NCBI GenBank assembly: GCA_963665215.2
Contig: CAXXWW010000002.1
Span: forward strand, 310,001-374,000
DNA from: G963665215 sp963665215
GTDB lineage: Bacteria; Chloroflexota; Dehalococcoidia; Lucifugimonadales; CAUZJF01
Reading direction: 5' to 3'
Length of the DNA stretch: 64,000 bases
Positions 1 through 7,852 of the stretch are shown one piece after another (the stretch's first letter is position 1; every line of letters starts with the position of its first letter). The notes below the pieces were generated by a model. That model was not told where the DNA came from and searched no databases. It saw only the letters and a list, made by a program, of their open reading frames with translations. Position numbers and translations under genes: made by a program.

Positions 1-723
1 TTTGGGCAGCCCAGGGTTGTTGGAGATGTCCGACCAGGTACCGCCGCCATCGACGGACTTGAACAGGGCACAGTCAGGTCCGCCGCTGGTGAACATCCAC
101 GGCGTACGGAGCGCTTGCCAGATGGCGGCGTAGAGGATGCGGGGGTTGTTGGGGTCGAGAGACAGGTCGACGGCGCCCGCCCTTTCGCTCTGGTACAGGA
201 CCCGCTCCCACGTGGCTCCCCCGTCGATTGACCGAAAGACCCCTCTTTCCTCATTGGGACCGAATGCGTGTCCCAGCGCCGCCACATATACTATGTCGGG
301 GTTACGGGGATCTATGCGAATGCGCGCGATGTGTCGGGTATTTTCAAGCCCCAGGTGCGACCAGGTCTTGCCGCCGTCCGTGGACCTGTAGACGCCGTCT
401 CCGGAGGATACGTTGCCCCGAATGCACGACTCTCCCATGCCCGAGTACACGACGTTGGGATCGGAGTCAGCGACGGCGATGGCCCCCACGGCGGCGGTCC
501 TGAAGTAGCCGTCCGAGACGTTTTGCCAGTAGGCGCCGCCGTCTTCACTCTTCCATACCCCGCCGGCGCATGCCCCAAAGTAGAACACCTGCGGCTCCGA
601 CGGGTCTCCGGCAACCGCCACGACCCGTCCACCCCGGTGCGGTCCGATGCAGCGCCATTCCAGGGACCCAAACAGGGCAGGGGCGCCGGTCCTCTCCTCT
701 TGCGCTCTCCCCACGTTACGCAA
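1..723 (-). CDS. BNR/VPS10 (sortilin)-type repeat protein, 5' part
   Basis: The minus strand reads open from an in-frame TAA at 724-726 to the window edge, giving 241 codons; the 3' part is off the left edge. The protein shows repeated Asp-box/BNR motifs: GVWKSEDGGAYW, GVYRSTDGGKTW, GVFRSIDGGATW and LFKSVDGGGTW, each followed by a strand such as DPNNPRILYAA. This is the beta-propeller pattern of WD40/YVTN/BNR repeat proteins often annotated as glycosyl hydrolase or sortilin-like. The N-terminal FGSLEWRCIGPHRGGR is typical of that family. TTG at 723 is chosen because AGAGGT lies 6 nt upstream; GTG at 714 is an alternative. No signal peptide is obvious, and the substrate is unknown. Confidence 0.8.
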   Translation of the reverse strand, partial: MRNVGRAQEERTGAPALFGSLEWRCIGPHRGGRVVAVAGDPSEPQVFYFGACAGGVWKSEDGGAYWQNVSDGYFRTAAVGAIAVADSDPNVVYSGMGESCIRGNVSSGDGVYRSTDGGKTWSHLGLENTRHIARIRIDPRNPDIVYVAALGHAFGPNEERGVFRSIDGGATWERVLYQSERAGAVDLSLDPNNPRILYAAIWQALRTPWMFTSGGPDCALFKSVDGGGTWSDISNNPGLPK

Positions 724-1159
724 TTAAGCACCTCTCGCGCGAATCTTCCTCGCATGGCTTCGCGGGCCGGCGCTATTCTCTCACGGCGCGGGCGTCCGGT
801 TCAATACGCTCGCTCGGCCGGTGCTCGGGGCGGTGATGGTTGGCACTGGCCCTGGTCCGTGGCCTTACGCGGGCTGGGTGGTCCGCCCTTGGCGGAACGA
901 ACTCCCCCCACAGGAGCTTTTATCAGTCAAGGACGGAGGCGGATGGGCCTGGGGATGCCTGATGTTGTCTCACGTCAGCGGCGTCCTGATCGAATATCGA
1001 TCAAGACGCGCAATGCTGACCCCCGAACGCCTTCCCGCGCCATCACACGTAAGGTAGGGTAGAGTCCTCTACTGCGCTTGCTCTCATCGGGGCAGTTGCG
1101 TCCGGAGAGACTGGGCCCCGAGTCTGGCGAGTTTGGACATTATCGAAGGGCGAGCCAAT
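724..1159. other. Intergenic region without a recognisable gene
   Basis: This stretch of about 435 bases separates the divergent BNR-repeat gene and the YkvA-like gene. Open frames here have no recognisable motifs and look like high-GC chance frames. It presumably holds the promoters for both neighbours, but I could not pick convincing -35/-10 boxes. Confidence 0.5.
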
Positions 1160-1441
1160 ATGGGAAGACACGTAAGGTCTCTGATTTCGTGGGTGGGCCT
1201 CCAGCTCAGGGTCCACAACCTAATAATGAGGCACGCCGAGACCCCCATCCAATCAAAGATTCTCCTGGGATTAGCCCTTGGGTATGCCATCTCACCGATA
1301 GGGCTGATCCCGGACTTCATCCCAATAATCGGATATGTTGACGACATCATAATCGTCCCAATTCTCATGGTCCTGGCCGTCAGGATGGTCCCGCCGAGTG
1401 TTGTTGAGGACTGCAGGAGAAGGGCGATCAGGACGGGCTGA
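1160..1441 (+). CDS. YkvA/DUF1232 family small membrane protein
   Basis: A protein of 93 residues with the DUF1232 (YkvA) core: a hydrophobic hairpin reading LGYAISPIGLIPDFIPIIGY followed by VDDIIIVPILM. The ISP-x-DLIPDFIP-x-xG-x-DD pattern is the family hallmark; here the usual Asp of DLIPD is Gly (IGLIPD). Two membrane segments are likely. ATG at 1160 is preferred over the upstream TTG at 1133 because AAGGGC lies 8 nt before it. Function in the family is poorly known. The gene stands alone between a divergent gene and a convergent pseudogene. Confidence 0.8.
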   Translation: MGRHVRSLISWVGLQLRVHNLIMRHAETPIQSKILLGLALGYAISPIGLIPDFIPIIGYVDDIIIVPILMVLAVRMVPPSVVEDCRRRAIRTG

Positions 1442-1453
1442 TGTTTCCTGCCG

Positions 1454-1898
1454 CTATTGCCGGTTTACCTCATCCCTGATCTCATCCATGAACTGCGCGG
1501 AACTCATCTCGAACGGGAAGAGAAAACCATCCGCGAACGCAACCGTCGCGCCATCAAAATCCAGAAGCCCTTCCGGACCAGACCCGTAGGTGCCGTCCGG
1601 GTTCCGCCCGAGGGCGAACAGCAGGTAGTCACCTGGATTGGGCAGTTGGTAGACTACCTCGAATATCGGGCCGCCGCCGGACCTTAACCTTGCCTGCTTA
1701 GGTGCCCGAACACGCGCAGGACCAGAGTGTCCGCCCCGGTGACGACGTCGTCTGCATTCAGGACACTCTCGATCTGGACCAGGTAGTCGGTGAAAGCCAA
1801 GCCACCCTCTTCGCCCACAGGCAACTGTGTCCATCTTCGCCGTACGGACCCAGCAGCTTCTCGGCCAGGACGGAGCTGATCGTTGCCACCACAATCAC
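1454..1898 (-). pseudogene. Conserved hypothetical gene broken by two frameshifts
   Basis: Three consecutive minus-strand frames carry coding-like sequence in the right order. The first, from about 1898 to 1795, includes ISSVLAEKLLGPYGEDG. The second, about 1795-1690, includes LAFTDYLVQIESVLNADD. The third, about 1690-1454, includes PIFEVVYQLPNPGDYLLFAL and ends near MDEIRDEVNRQ. Each switch is explained by loss of one T from a short T run. The 5' end abuts CTCAGAATGACA (1909-1920), one arm of the dispersed repeat seen complete at 43391-43517, so the native start may have been replaced. Family not recognised. Sequencing indels are an alternative to true decay. Confidence 0.6.
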
Positions 1899-2038
1899 GT
1901 CGGGTCTCCTCAGAATGACAGCCAAATCTAACCGGACTGGCCGCTTGTCCGGACTTTTGCTGAGGGTAGGGAGCCTGACGGTCTCGTTACCCAATACCCT
2001 GTACCCCTTCCCTTCGCCCTGCTATCATAAGTCGCATC

Positions 2039-2869
2039 GTGAGCATGAGCAGTGCCATGAATCGACCCGCGCACATCGTTGTCGATGGCTTGACCCACGT
2101 GTACGCCGCCGCGACCCGGCCACTCACCGCGTTGGAGAACGTGAGCCTTGAGGTGGGCCGGGGCTCTTTCATGTCCGTTCTCGGCCCCAGCGGGGATGGA
2201 AAGACGACGCTGCTGAGGGCCATCGGGGGTCTGCTGGAGCCCACGGCCGGCACCATTCGGATTGATGGCTCGCCTCCATCGGAGGCCCGGCGTCGCAAGG
2301 CCATCGGGTTTGTCTTCCAAGACCCATCGCTGCTGCCGTGGCGGACCGTGCTTCAGAACGTCGGTCTCCCCCTGGAGCTTAATCCTGTTCAGAGCCGGTC
2401 CAATGGGGCGGGCCCGGAGAGCTGGCTGGACACGGTGGGCCTCGCCGATTTTGCCGACTACTATCCTCACCAGCTCTCGGCCGGCATGAGGCAGCGGCTA
2501 GCCTTCGCCAGGGCGCTGGTGATGGACCCTGACGTGCTGCTCATGGACGAGCCCCTGGGCGCTCTGGACGAGATAACGCGGACGGCCATGCGATATGAGC
2601 TGCTGCGCGTATGGGAGGACACGCCAAAGACGGTGCTCCTGGTGACTCACAGCATTCCCGAGGCAATAATGATGTCCGACTACGTGGCGGTGTTGTCCTC
2701 CCGTCCGGGGACGGTCCTTCGGGTCATGCGCATAGACCTGCCGCGTCCTCGGGAGCAGTCCCTTGAGCGGTCGGACAGATTCCTGGACTATACAGAGCAG
2801 ATCAGGGCGATCCTCTCATCGGAGGTCCCTCGTGGAGCGTCCGCTCTCCAAACAGCGGCTCGAAGGTAA
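2039..2869 (+). CDS. ABC transporter ATPase, nitrate/sulfonate/taurine type
   Basis: ATP-hydrolysing subunit (276 residues) of an importer like SsuB/TauB or the THI5-type pyrimidine/riboflavin-precursor systems. Walker A is GPSGDGKTT (residues about 49-57), the Q-loop is in FQDPSLLPW (about 92-100), the signature is LSAGM (about 145), Walker B is VLLMDEP (about 165) and the H-loop is THS. The usual Cys of GPSGCGKST is Asp, which does not break the motif; LSAGM replaces LSGGM. GTG at 2039 is the first start. The permease gene overlaps its 3' end by 38 nt, and the binding-protein gene follows, so this is one operon. The transported substrate cannot be read from sequence. Confidence 0.9.
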   Translation: MSMSSAMNRPAHIVVDGLTHVYAAATRPLTALENVSLEVGRGSFMSVLGPSGDGKTTLLRAIGGLLEPTAGTIRIDGSPPSEARRRKAIGFVFQDPSLLPWRTVLQNVGLPLELNPVQSRSNGAGPESWLDTVGLADFADYYPHQLSAGMRQRLAFARALVMDPDVLLMDEPLGALDEITRTAMRYELLRVWEDTPKTVLLVTHSIPEAIMMSDYVAVLSSRPGTVLRVMRIDLPRPREQSLERSDRFLDYTEQIRAILSSEVPRGASALQTAARR

Positions 2870-3683
2870 GGGCGAGAGCGAAGACCACAGTGTGAGTCCC
2901 GGCAAGCGTCCCAGGGCGTTGTCGCCGACTCAGGGCTACCTGCTTCCCCTGGCCGTGGCGCTGACACTGCTGGCGGTGGGCTGGCACCTTTGGACGCAAG
3001 TCGCCAACGTGCCTGTCTACCTGGTCCCGGGGCCACTAGATGTCGTGAAGCGCCTCGTCGGGGACATCGGCTTCTTCGCGCGCCATGGAGCCATAACCTT
3101 TATGCATGCGCTGGCCGGGTTCTCGCTGGGTTCGGCCGTGGCAATATCTGGCGCGACGTTGATGGCGCACTCCAGGTTCTTGGAGCGCAGTCTGTTCCCG
3201 CTGGCCGTCATGGTGAAGGTCATCCCGATAGTCGCGGTGGCCCCGCTTTTCGTTATCTGGTTCGGCTTCGGCTCTCCACCGATAGTCACCACCGCAGCCC
3301 TCATCACATTCTTCCCGGTGCTGGTCAACACCCTGACGGGTCTAAAGTCGGTGAGCCCGGGCGCCCTCGACTTCTTCCGCTCAGTCGACGCCTCCAGCAG
3401 AGAGATCTTTTTCAAGCTGCGCGCGCCCAGCTCCCTTCCGTACCTGTTCGCGGCCTTCCGTATCGCCATTCCCCTGTCCGTCATAGGCGCGGTCGTGGGC
3501 GAGCTGTTCGGGGGAGACCTAGGTCTGGGCAGCGTGATCTTCGTGGCGCACCACAACCTGGATACGCCTACCACGTTTTCGGCCATCCTGGTACTCGCGG
3601 TCATGGGCATCAGCCTCACGATACTGCCTTCCTACATCGAGCGGCGAGTGCTCTTCTGGCACGATTCGTTCATTGCGACGTAG
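2832..3683 (+). CDS. ABC transporter permease, SsuC/TauC type
   Basis: Integral membrane subunit of 283 residues with about six hydrophobic segments, belonging to the BPD_transp_1 (SsuC/TauC/ThiX) group. The cytoplasmic loop that docks on the ATPase appears as ALDFFRSVDASSREIFFKL, matching the EAA-loop position, with the downstream RAPSSLPYLFAAFRIA segment. GTG at 2832 is chosen because GGAGGT lies about 5 nt upstream; this overlaps the ATPase gene by 38 nt, suggesting translational coupling. The frame stays open upstream to 2763, but that extension is low-complexity and duplicates ATPase coding DNA. Confidence 0.88.
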   Translation: MERPLSKQRLEGKGESEDHSVSPGKRPRALSPTQGYLLPLAVALTLLAVGWHLWTQVANVPVYLVPGPLDVVKRLVGDIGFFARHGAITFMHALAGFSLGSAVAISGATLMAHSRFLERSLFPLAVMVKVIPIVAVAPLFVIWFGFGSPPIVTTAALITFFPVLVNTLTGLKSVSPGALDFFRSVDASSREIFFKLRAPSSLPYLFAAFRIAIPLSVIGAVVGELFGGDLGLGSVIFVAHHNLDTPTTFSAILVLAVMGISLTILPSYIERRVLFWHDSFIAT

Positions 3684-3790
3684 GTCCAGGGGGAGTGCCC
3701 GGGGACTGGTTTCGAGAGCGATCACCCACGGGGAAGCGGCTGACATCCATAGACCCGTCTGCAACAAATCGCCTCTGGAGGAGCTCTGCA

Positions 3791-4825
3791 TTGCGCCAGC
3801 GTAACCTGCCGCGAATCCCGCTCATAGCCGCGAGCCTGGCCGTTGCTTTTGCGCTTGCAGTCGGCGCGTGCGGCGGCGACGATGAGACCGAGCCGCTGGA
3901 CAAGGTGGTGTTCATGGCCGGGTTCAAGGCGCAGGCCAACCTCCCATTCGTCGCCGCCTACGTAGCCCAGGAGAAAGGCTTCTTTCGGGAGCAACGTCTG
4001 AACGTGGAGATCCGCCACTCCGGCAGCGGCCAGCACCTGCAGCTGCTGATGTCCGGCGACGTGGACGTTACCACCGCCGCCGCCACCTCGGTCCTGAAGC
4101 GCCGGTCCGACCCTGAGCTGCCGATTGTGGCCTTTGCTCTGTTTGGGCAGCGGGGACAGCAGGCGTATGTTGCCCTCGAGGACTCGGGAATCGAGACGCC
4201 CAAGGACTGGGAGGGCAAGACATTTGGGTACAAGATTTCGCCTCCGCCGGACTATCTGGCCATGCTCAAGGCGAACAACGTGGACCGGTCGAAGATCACC
4301 GAGGTCAACGCCGGGTTCGATCCGCGAATTCTCACCGAGGGGCGGGTAGACATACTCGCGGTGTTCAGCGCGAACGAGCCGAACATCATCCGGGGCCTCG
4401 GATTCGAGGTAACCCTGTGGGACCCCGAGGACCACGGGGTGCCAAGCATGGGCCTGACCTACATCACGAGACAGGCGCTGGCGGACGAGGACCACGGCGT
4501 GGTCGAGCGCTTTCTCAAGGCGACTCTGAAGGGGACCCAGTACATCGTGGACCACAGGGAAGAGGCGCTGGACATCGTAATGAAGTACGCCCCCGACGAG
4601 CAGCGGGAGCACCAGCGCTTCATGTTGGAGACTGAGCTGCGCGACGCCGTAAGCCCGTTGACCGAGGAGCACGGGCTGGGCTGGATGACTGCGGAGCAGT
4701 GGCAGTCGCTGTACGAGCAGCTTCTGGAATTCGAGGCGTTGCCCAGGCAGTTCGACTTCCGGACCGCCTTCACCGACCGCTTCCTCAAAGCTGTCTACGT
4801 CGGCAACCAGCTAAGCTGGCCGTAA
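3791..4825 (+). CDS. NMT1/THI5-like ABC substrate-binding lipoprotein
   Basis: Solute-binding protein of 344 residues that would deliver ligand to the preceding permease. The N-terminus has a basic start, a hydrophobic core (IAASLAVAFALAV) and a lipobox ending GAC, so it is probably anchored to the membrane by a lipidated Cys. The mature part has the NMT1/THI5 fold pattern: LPFVAAYVAQEKGFF near the start, then MSGDVDVTTAAATSVL and GKTFGYKISPPPDYL. TTG at 3791 has a GGAGGAGC ribosome site about 8 nt upstream. The family includes carriers for thiamine pyrimidine, riboflavin, nitrate and alkylsulfonates; which one applies is open. Confidence 0.85.
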   Translation: MRQRNLPRIPLIAASLAVAFALAVGACGGDDETEPLDKVVFMAGFKAQANLPFVAAYVAQEKGFFREQRLNVEIRHSGSGQHLQLLMSGDVDVTTAAATSVLKRRSDPELPIVAFALFGQRGQQAYVALEDSGIETPKDWEGKTFGYKISPPPDYLAMLKANNVDRSKITEVNAGFDPRILTEGRVDILAVFSANEPNIIRGLGFEVTLWDPEDHGVPSMGLTYITRQALADEDHGVVERFLKATLKGTQYIVDHREEALDIVMKYAPDEQREHQRFMLETELRDAVSPLTEEHGLGWMTAEQWQSLYEQLLEFEALPRQFDFRTAFTDRFLKAVYVGNQLSWP

Positions 4826-5273
4826 GCCCGCGCCTTCTTCAGATTGACCTCTAGCAGGCCGGCCCAGGGGGCTCGTCGTCCACTCGAGTTTGGAAGGCCG
4901 CGCCCTACTGTGGGCATCACCCATACAATCAGCGCCCCATCGAAAAGGCGCATGCCCCAACGGTCTACGGCTGCGTGAGCGTCACCCATGCTCCTGAGGT
5001 GCTATTGGAGTCCTCAGCGCAGTGTGTGGTCCAAGAAACCTGTTTTTGCGACTCGTGGTCTGCCTCCATATTTGGCTTGCCTACGCTTCGGCGCGCACCG
5101 AGGGCGTATTAGTACTCGCACCCGCGACACCCCCTCGCTCAACCGTCATACTCGGCGTCATGGAGGATCACGGAGCACGACCTGCTCCAAGTGGGTAGTA
5201 AAATGGCCGCAGGCGAGTTCCTGTAAAGCAACCGGCGGACCGTGCTTGCCCTCCCCACAAAGCATGCCGATTC
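4826..5273. other. Intergenic region without a recognisable gene
   Basis: About 450 bases between the binding protein and the histidine kinase. Short frames here lack any motif. A weak imperfect inverted repeat (CTGAGG ... CCTCAG, near 4993-5020) is present but is not followed by a T run, so I do not call a terminator. No tRNA or riboswitch-like structure was recognised. Confidence 0.45.
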
Positions 5274-7400
5274 GTGAGATGTTCCGGGTGTATGCGCAAA
5301 TTCCGTCTGACGAAATACTTCATCATCACGGCTCTGATGGTCATGACCTTCACGACCATCGCCGTGAACCTGATCGCCATTCACCTGGCTGAGGAGAACC
5401 TGGTACGGATCACCGAGGAGAACACGGTCCGGGACGCCGCGCATATTCAGTCCATGATCAGGGGTGAGCACGCGATGCCTCACATGTCCACTGTCGGGGC
5501 TGCCCACACGGGCGACGCAGTTAGTCAGCCGCAAATGCCGATACCCTCTCCCGAAGAAACCGACGACGGCCGCCCTACTGAGCAAAGCCGGCGGCCCGAC
5601 GTCCTGACCCTGGACTTCCTCGCCGGACCCGATGGCCTGTCCCGCAGCCTTCCCGCCCTCGTCGAGGGTTTGAACATCGTGAAAATTAATCTGTTCGACC
5701 TCCGCGGTAAAACAGTCTGGAGCACCGACCCTGCCACCCTCGGCATAACCAAGGGTGAGAGTCCACTGTACCAAGCGGCGGTATCAGGCGGAATTGGGTC
5801 AAAGCTCGCCAAGAAGCACGACATTGTCGATCTGGACGGTGTGCCACGCCGCATTGATCTGGTGGAGACCTACATGCCGCTGATGGAAAGCCCTTCTGGC
5901 CGACTCATAGGCGTCATGGAGATCTACCGGGACGTGACCGACGACTTCTCCATTCAGGTCTTGGACACAAAGGCAACGGTCCTGCGGACGACTGTGGCCA
6001 CGATGGCGGGACTCTTCCTGGTCTTCGCCGGCTTCATCGTGGTGGCCGACATCCTGATATACCGGGCCAACAGGCGCGAGCTGTCGGTGGTCGAGGGCCA
6101 GCTAGGCGAACGCAAAAGGTCGCAGGGGGCGCTGCAAAGGAGCGAGGAAGAGGCGAAGAGACTGGCCAAGGAGAACTCGGTGCTGGCCGAGATCGGCAGA
6201 GTCGTCAGCTCCTCGCTGGAGATAAACGACGTTTACGACCGCGTCGCCGACCAGGTCCTCGAGCTCATACACTACGACCGGATTGTGATAACCGTGGTAG
6301 ACATCGAGAAGAGAACAGGGGTCGCCTCCTACGTTAGGGGTTTGGACATCCCGGGGCGGGATGCCGGCAACAGCCACGCCACTGAGTTCACAATCACCGA
6401 GGCCCTCGACCTCAAGCGCTCAGGCATCATCATCGAGTCCGAGTCCATCGGAGCGGTGCCGGTGCAGTATCCCGATGAGGTCTTCTACGTCGCCGCCGGC
6501 TTTCGGTCGATGATCGCGGTCCCCCTGATCGCCAACGACCAGGTCATCGGCACCCTGACGATGCGGTCCACAAAATCGCGTAGTTACACGGAGAGGGATC
6601 TGGCATTGGCCGAGCGAATTGGCACTCAGATAGCAGGCGCCCTGTCGATTACTCAGCTCTATGCCCAACGCAGGAAGGCGGAGCGAGCGCTGGCGGAGCA
6701 GGCGGTGGAGCTGGCACGCTCCAATGAAGAGCTCCAGCAGTTCGCATACGTGGCATCACACGACCTTCAGGAGCCGCTGCGCATGGTGTCGAGCTACACT
6801 CAGCTCCTGGCGAAGCGCTACAAGGGGAAGCTGGATTCCAAGGCGGATGAGTTCATATTCTATGCCGCCGATGGGGCCGCCCGCATGAGTGGGCTGATCA
6901 ACGACCTGCTGTCGTATTCTCGGCTGGGCACCCACGGTGGGGAATTCGAGCATACCCACTGCGAGGACGTGCTGGAGCGGGTCATTGCCAACCTGGAGGG
7001 CGCAATCGAGGAGAGTGGCGCGGCCGTGACTCACGATCCTCTCCCGGCCCTGATGGCCGATCCCTCCCAGCTTGGCCAGCTCCTCCAGAACCTCGTAGGC
7101 AATGCCATAAAGTACCGAAATGATAGGTCGCCACAGGTCCACATCGGGGTGGAGAGGAAGAACGCCGACTGGCAATTTTCGGTGCGCGACAACGGAATCG
7201 GCATCGACCCTCAGTACGCCGACCGTATATTCATCATATTTCAGCGCCTGCACACCAGGGAAGAGTATCCAGGCACCGGAATTGGCCTGGGTATCTGTAG
7301 GAAGATCGTGGAGCGCCACGGCGGCCGCATCTGGGTCGAGTCCCAGCCGGGGGAGGGTTCGACCTTCCACTTCACAATCCCTGCCCAGGGAGGTGCGTAA
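5274..7400 (+). CDS. Membrane GAF-domain sensor histidine kinase
   Basis: A kinase of 708 residues. A first membrane helix (about 13-38) and a second (about 245-268, TTVATMAGLFLVFAGFIVVA) bracket an extracytoplasmic sensor region. A GAF domain follows (about 305-460, with MIAVPLIANDQVIGTLTMRS). The dimerisation helix carries the phospho-acceptor His in VASHDLQEPLRMVSSY, and the ATPase domain has N-box NAIKYRN, G1 DNGIGID and G2 GTGIGLGICRKIVERHGG. This kinase core is of the phytochrome/Cph1 type. GTG at 5274 or ATG at 5292 could be the start. The TAATG overlap with the next gene, an Rcp1-like regulator, makes the two a likely cognate pair. Confidence 0.9.
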   Translation: MRCSGCMRKFRLTKYFIITALMVMTFTTIAVNLIAIHLAEENLVRITEENTVRDAAHIQSMIRGEHAMPHMSTVGAAHTGDAVSQPQMPIPSPEETDDGRPTEQSRRPDVLTLDFLAGPDGLSRSLPALVEGLNIVKINLFDLRGKTVWSTDPATLGITKGESPLYQAAVSGGIGSKLAKKHDIVDLDGVPRRIDLVETYMPLMESPSGRLIGVMEIYRDVTDDFSIQVLDTKATVLRTTVATMAGLFLVFAGFIVVADILIYRANRRELSVVEGQLGERKRSQGALQRSEEEAKRLAKENSVLAEIGRVVSSSLEINDVYDRVADQVLELIHYDRIVITVVDIEKRTGVASYVRGLDIPGRDAGNSHATEFTITEALDLKRSGIIIESESIGAVPVQYPDEVFYVAAGFRSMIAVPLIANDQVIGTLTMRSTKSRSYTERDLALAERIGTQIAGALSITQLYAQRRKAERALAEQAVELARSNEELQQFAYVASHDLQEPLRMVSSYTQLLAKRYKGKLDSKADEFIFYAADGAARMSGLINDLLSYSRLGTHGGEFEHTHCEDVLERVIANLEGAIEESGAAVTHDPLPALMADPSQLGQLLQNLVGNAIKYRNDRSPQVHIGVERKNADWQFSVRDNGIGIDPQYADRIFIIFQRLHTREEYPGTGIGLGICRKIVERHGGRIWVESQPGEGSTFHFTIPAQGGA

Positions 7401-7849
7401 TGGCGAATACTGGAGCTTACGCCAGTCCCGTCAGGATCCTGCTGGTAGAGGACAATCCCGGCGATGTGCTTCTGACGCGAGAGGTCCTACAGGACGCCAA
7501 GGTGCTCAACGAGCTGAGCGTGGTCGGGGATGGCGTGAAGGCGATGGCGTACTTGCGCCAAGAGGGTGAATATGCGGGAGTGGCGCGTCCAGACCTCGTT
7601 CTGCTAGACCTGAATCTACCGAGGAAGGACGGCCGAGAGGTGCTTGAGGAGATCAAGACTGATGAAGACCTCAGGCGCATTCCCGTGGTGGTGATGACGA
7701 CCTCCAGCGACGAGCAGGACATCCTCAAGTCCTACGACCTCCACGCGAACTGCTACATCACCAAGCCTCTTGGTCTGGACCAGTTTTTGGAGGTGGTGAA
7801 GGCCATTGAGGGTTTCTGGCTCACTATGGTCAAGCTGCCGAAGGGGTAA
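7400..7849 (+). CDS. Rcp1-like single-domain response regulator
   Basis: A 149-residue receiver domain with no output domain. Visible motifs are the acidic pair in ILLVEDNPGDVLLTREVL, the phospho-acceptor Asp in LVLLDLNLPRKDG, the Thr in VVMTTSSD and the Lys in YITKPLGLDQF. The EDNPGD start and DLNLPRKDG loop match the Rcp1 group that pairs with phytochrome-type kinases. Its ATG overlaps the kinase stop (TAATG), and the next hybrid kinase starts 3 nt after its stop. It probably relays phosphate from the GAF kinase to the downstream hybrid kinase or to another partner; this relay is inference. Confidence 0.88.
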   Translation: MANTGAYASPVRILLVEDNPGDVLLTREVLQDAKVLNELSVVGDGVKAMAYLRQEGEYAGVARPDLVLLDLNLPRKDGREVLEEIKTDEDLRRIPVVVMTTSSDEQDILKSYDLHANCYITKPLGLDQFLEVVKAIEGFWLTMVKLPKG

Positions 7850-7852
7850 CGG

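Noticed and set aside
268..1062. A 264-residue plus-strand frame over the left end
   Set aside because: It is antisense to clear BNR repeats on the minus strand and has no motif of its own.
1990..2038. TPP or other riboswitch before the THI5-like ABC operon
   Set aside because: The spacer is under 50 bases of noncoding DNA after a pseudogene, with no TPP-like conserved core.
2990..3790. A 611-residue reading that would put the permease region and binding protein in one frame
   Set aside because: The first 267 codons are an out-of-frame reading of the permease gene; a ribosome site and lipoprotein signal mark the true start at 3791.
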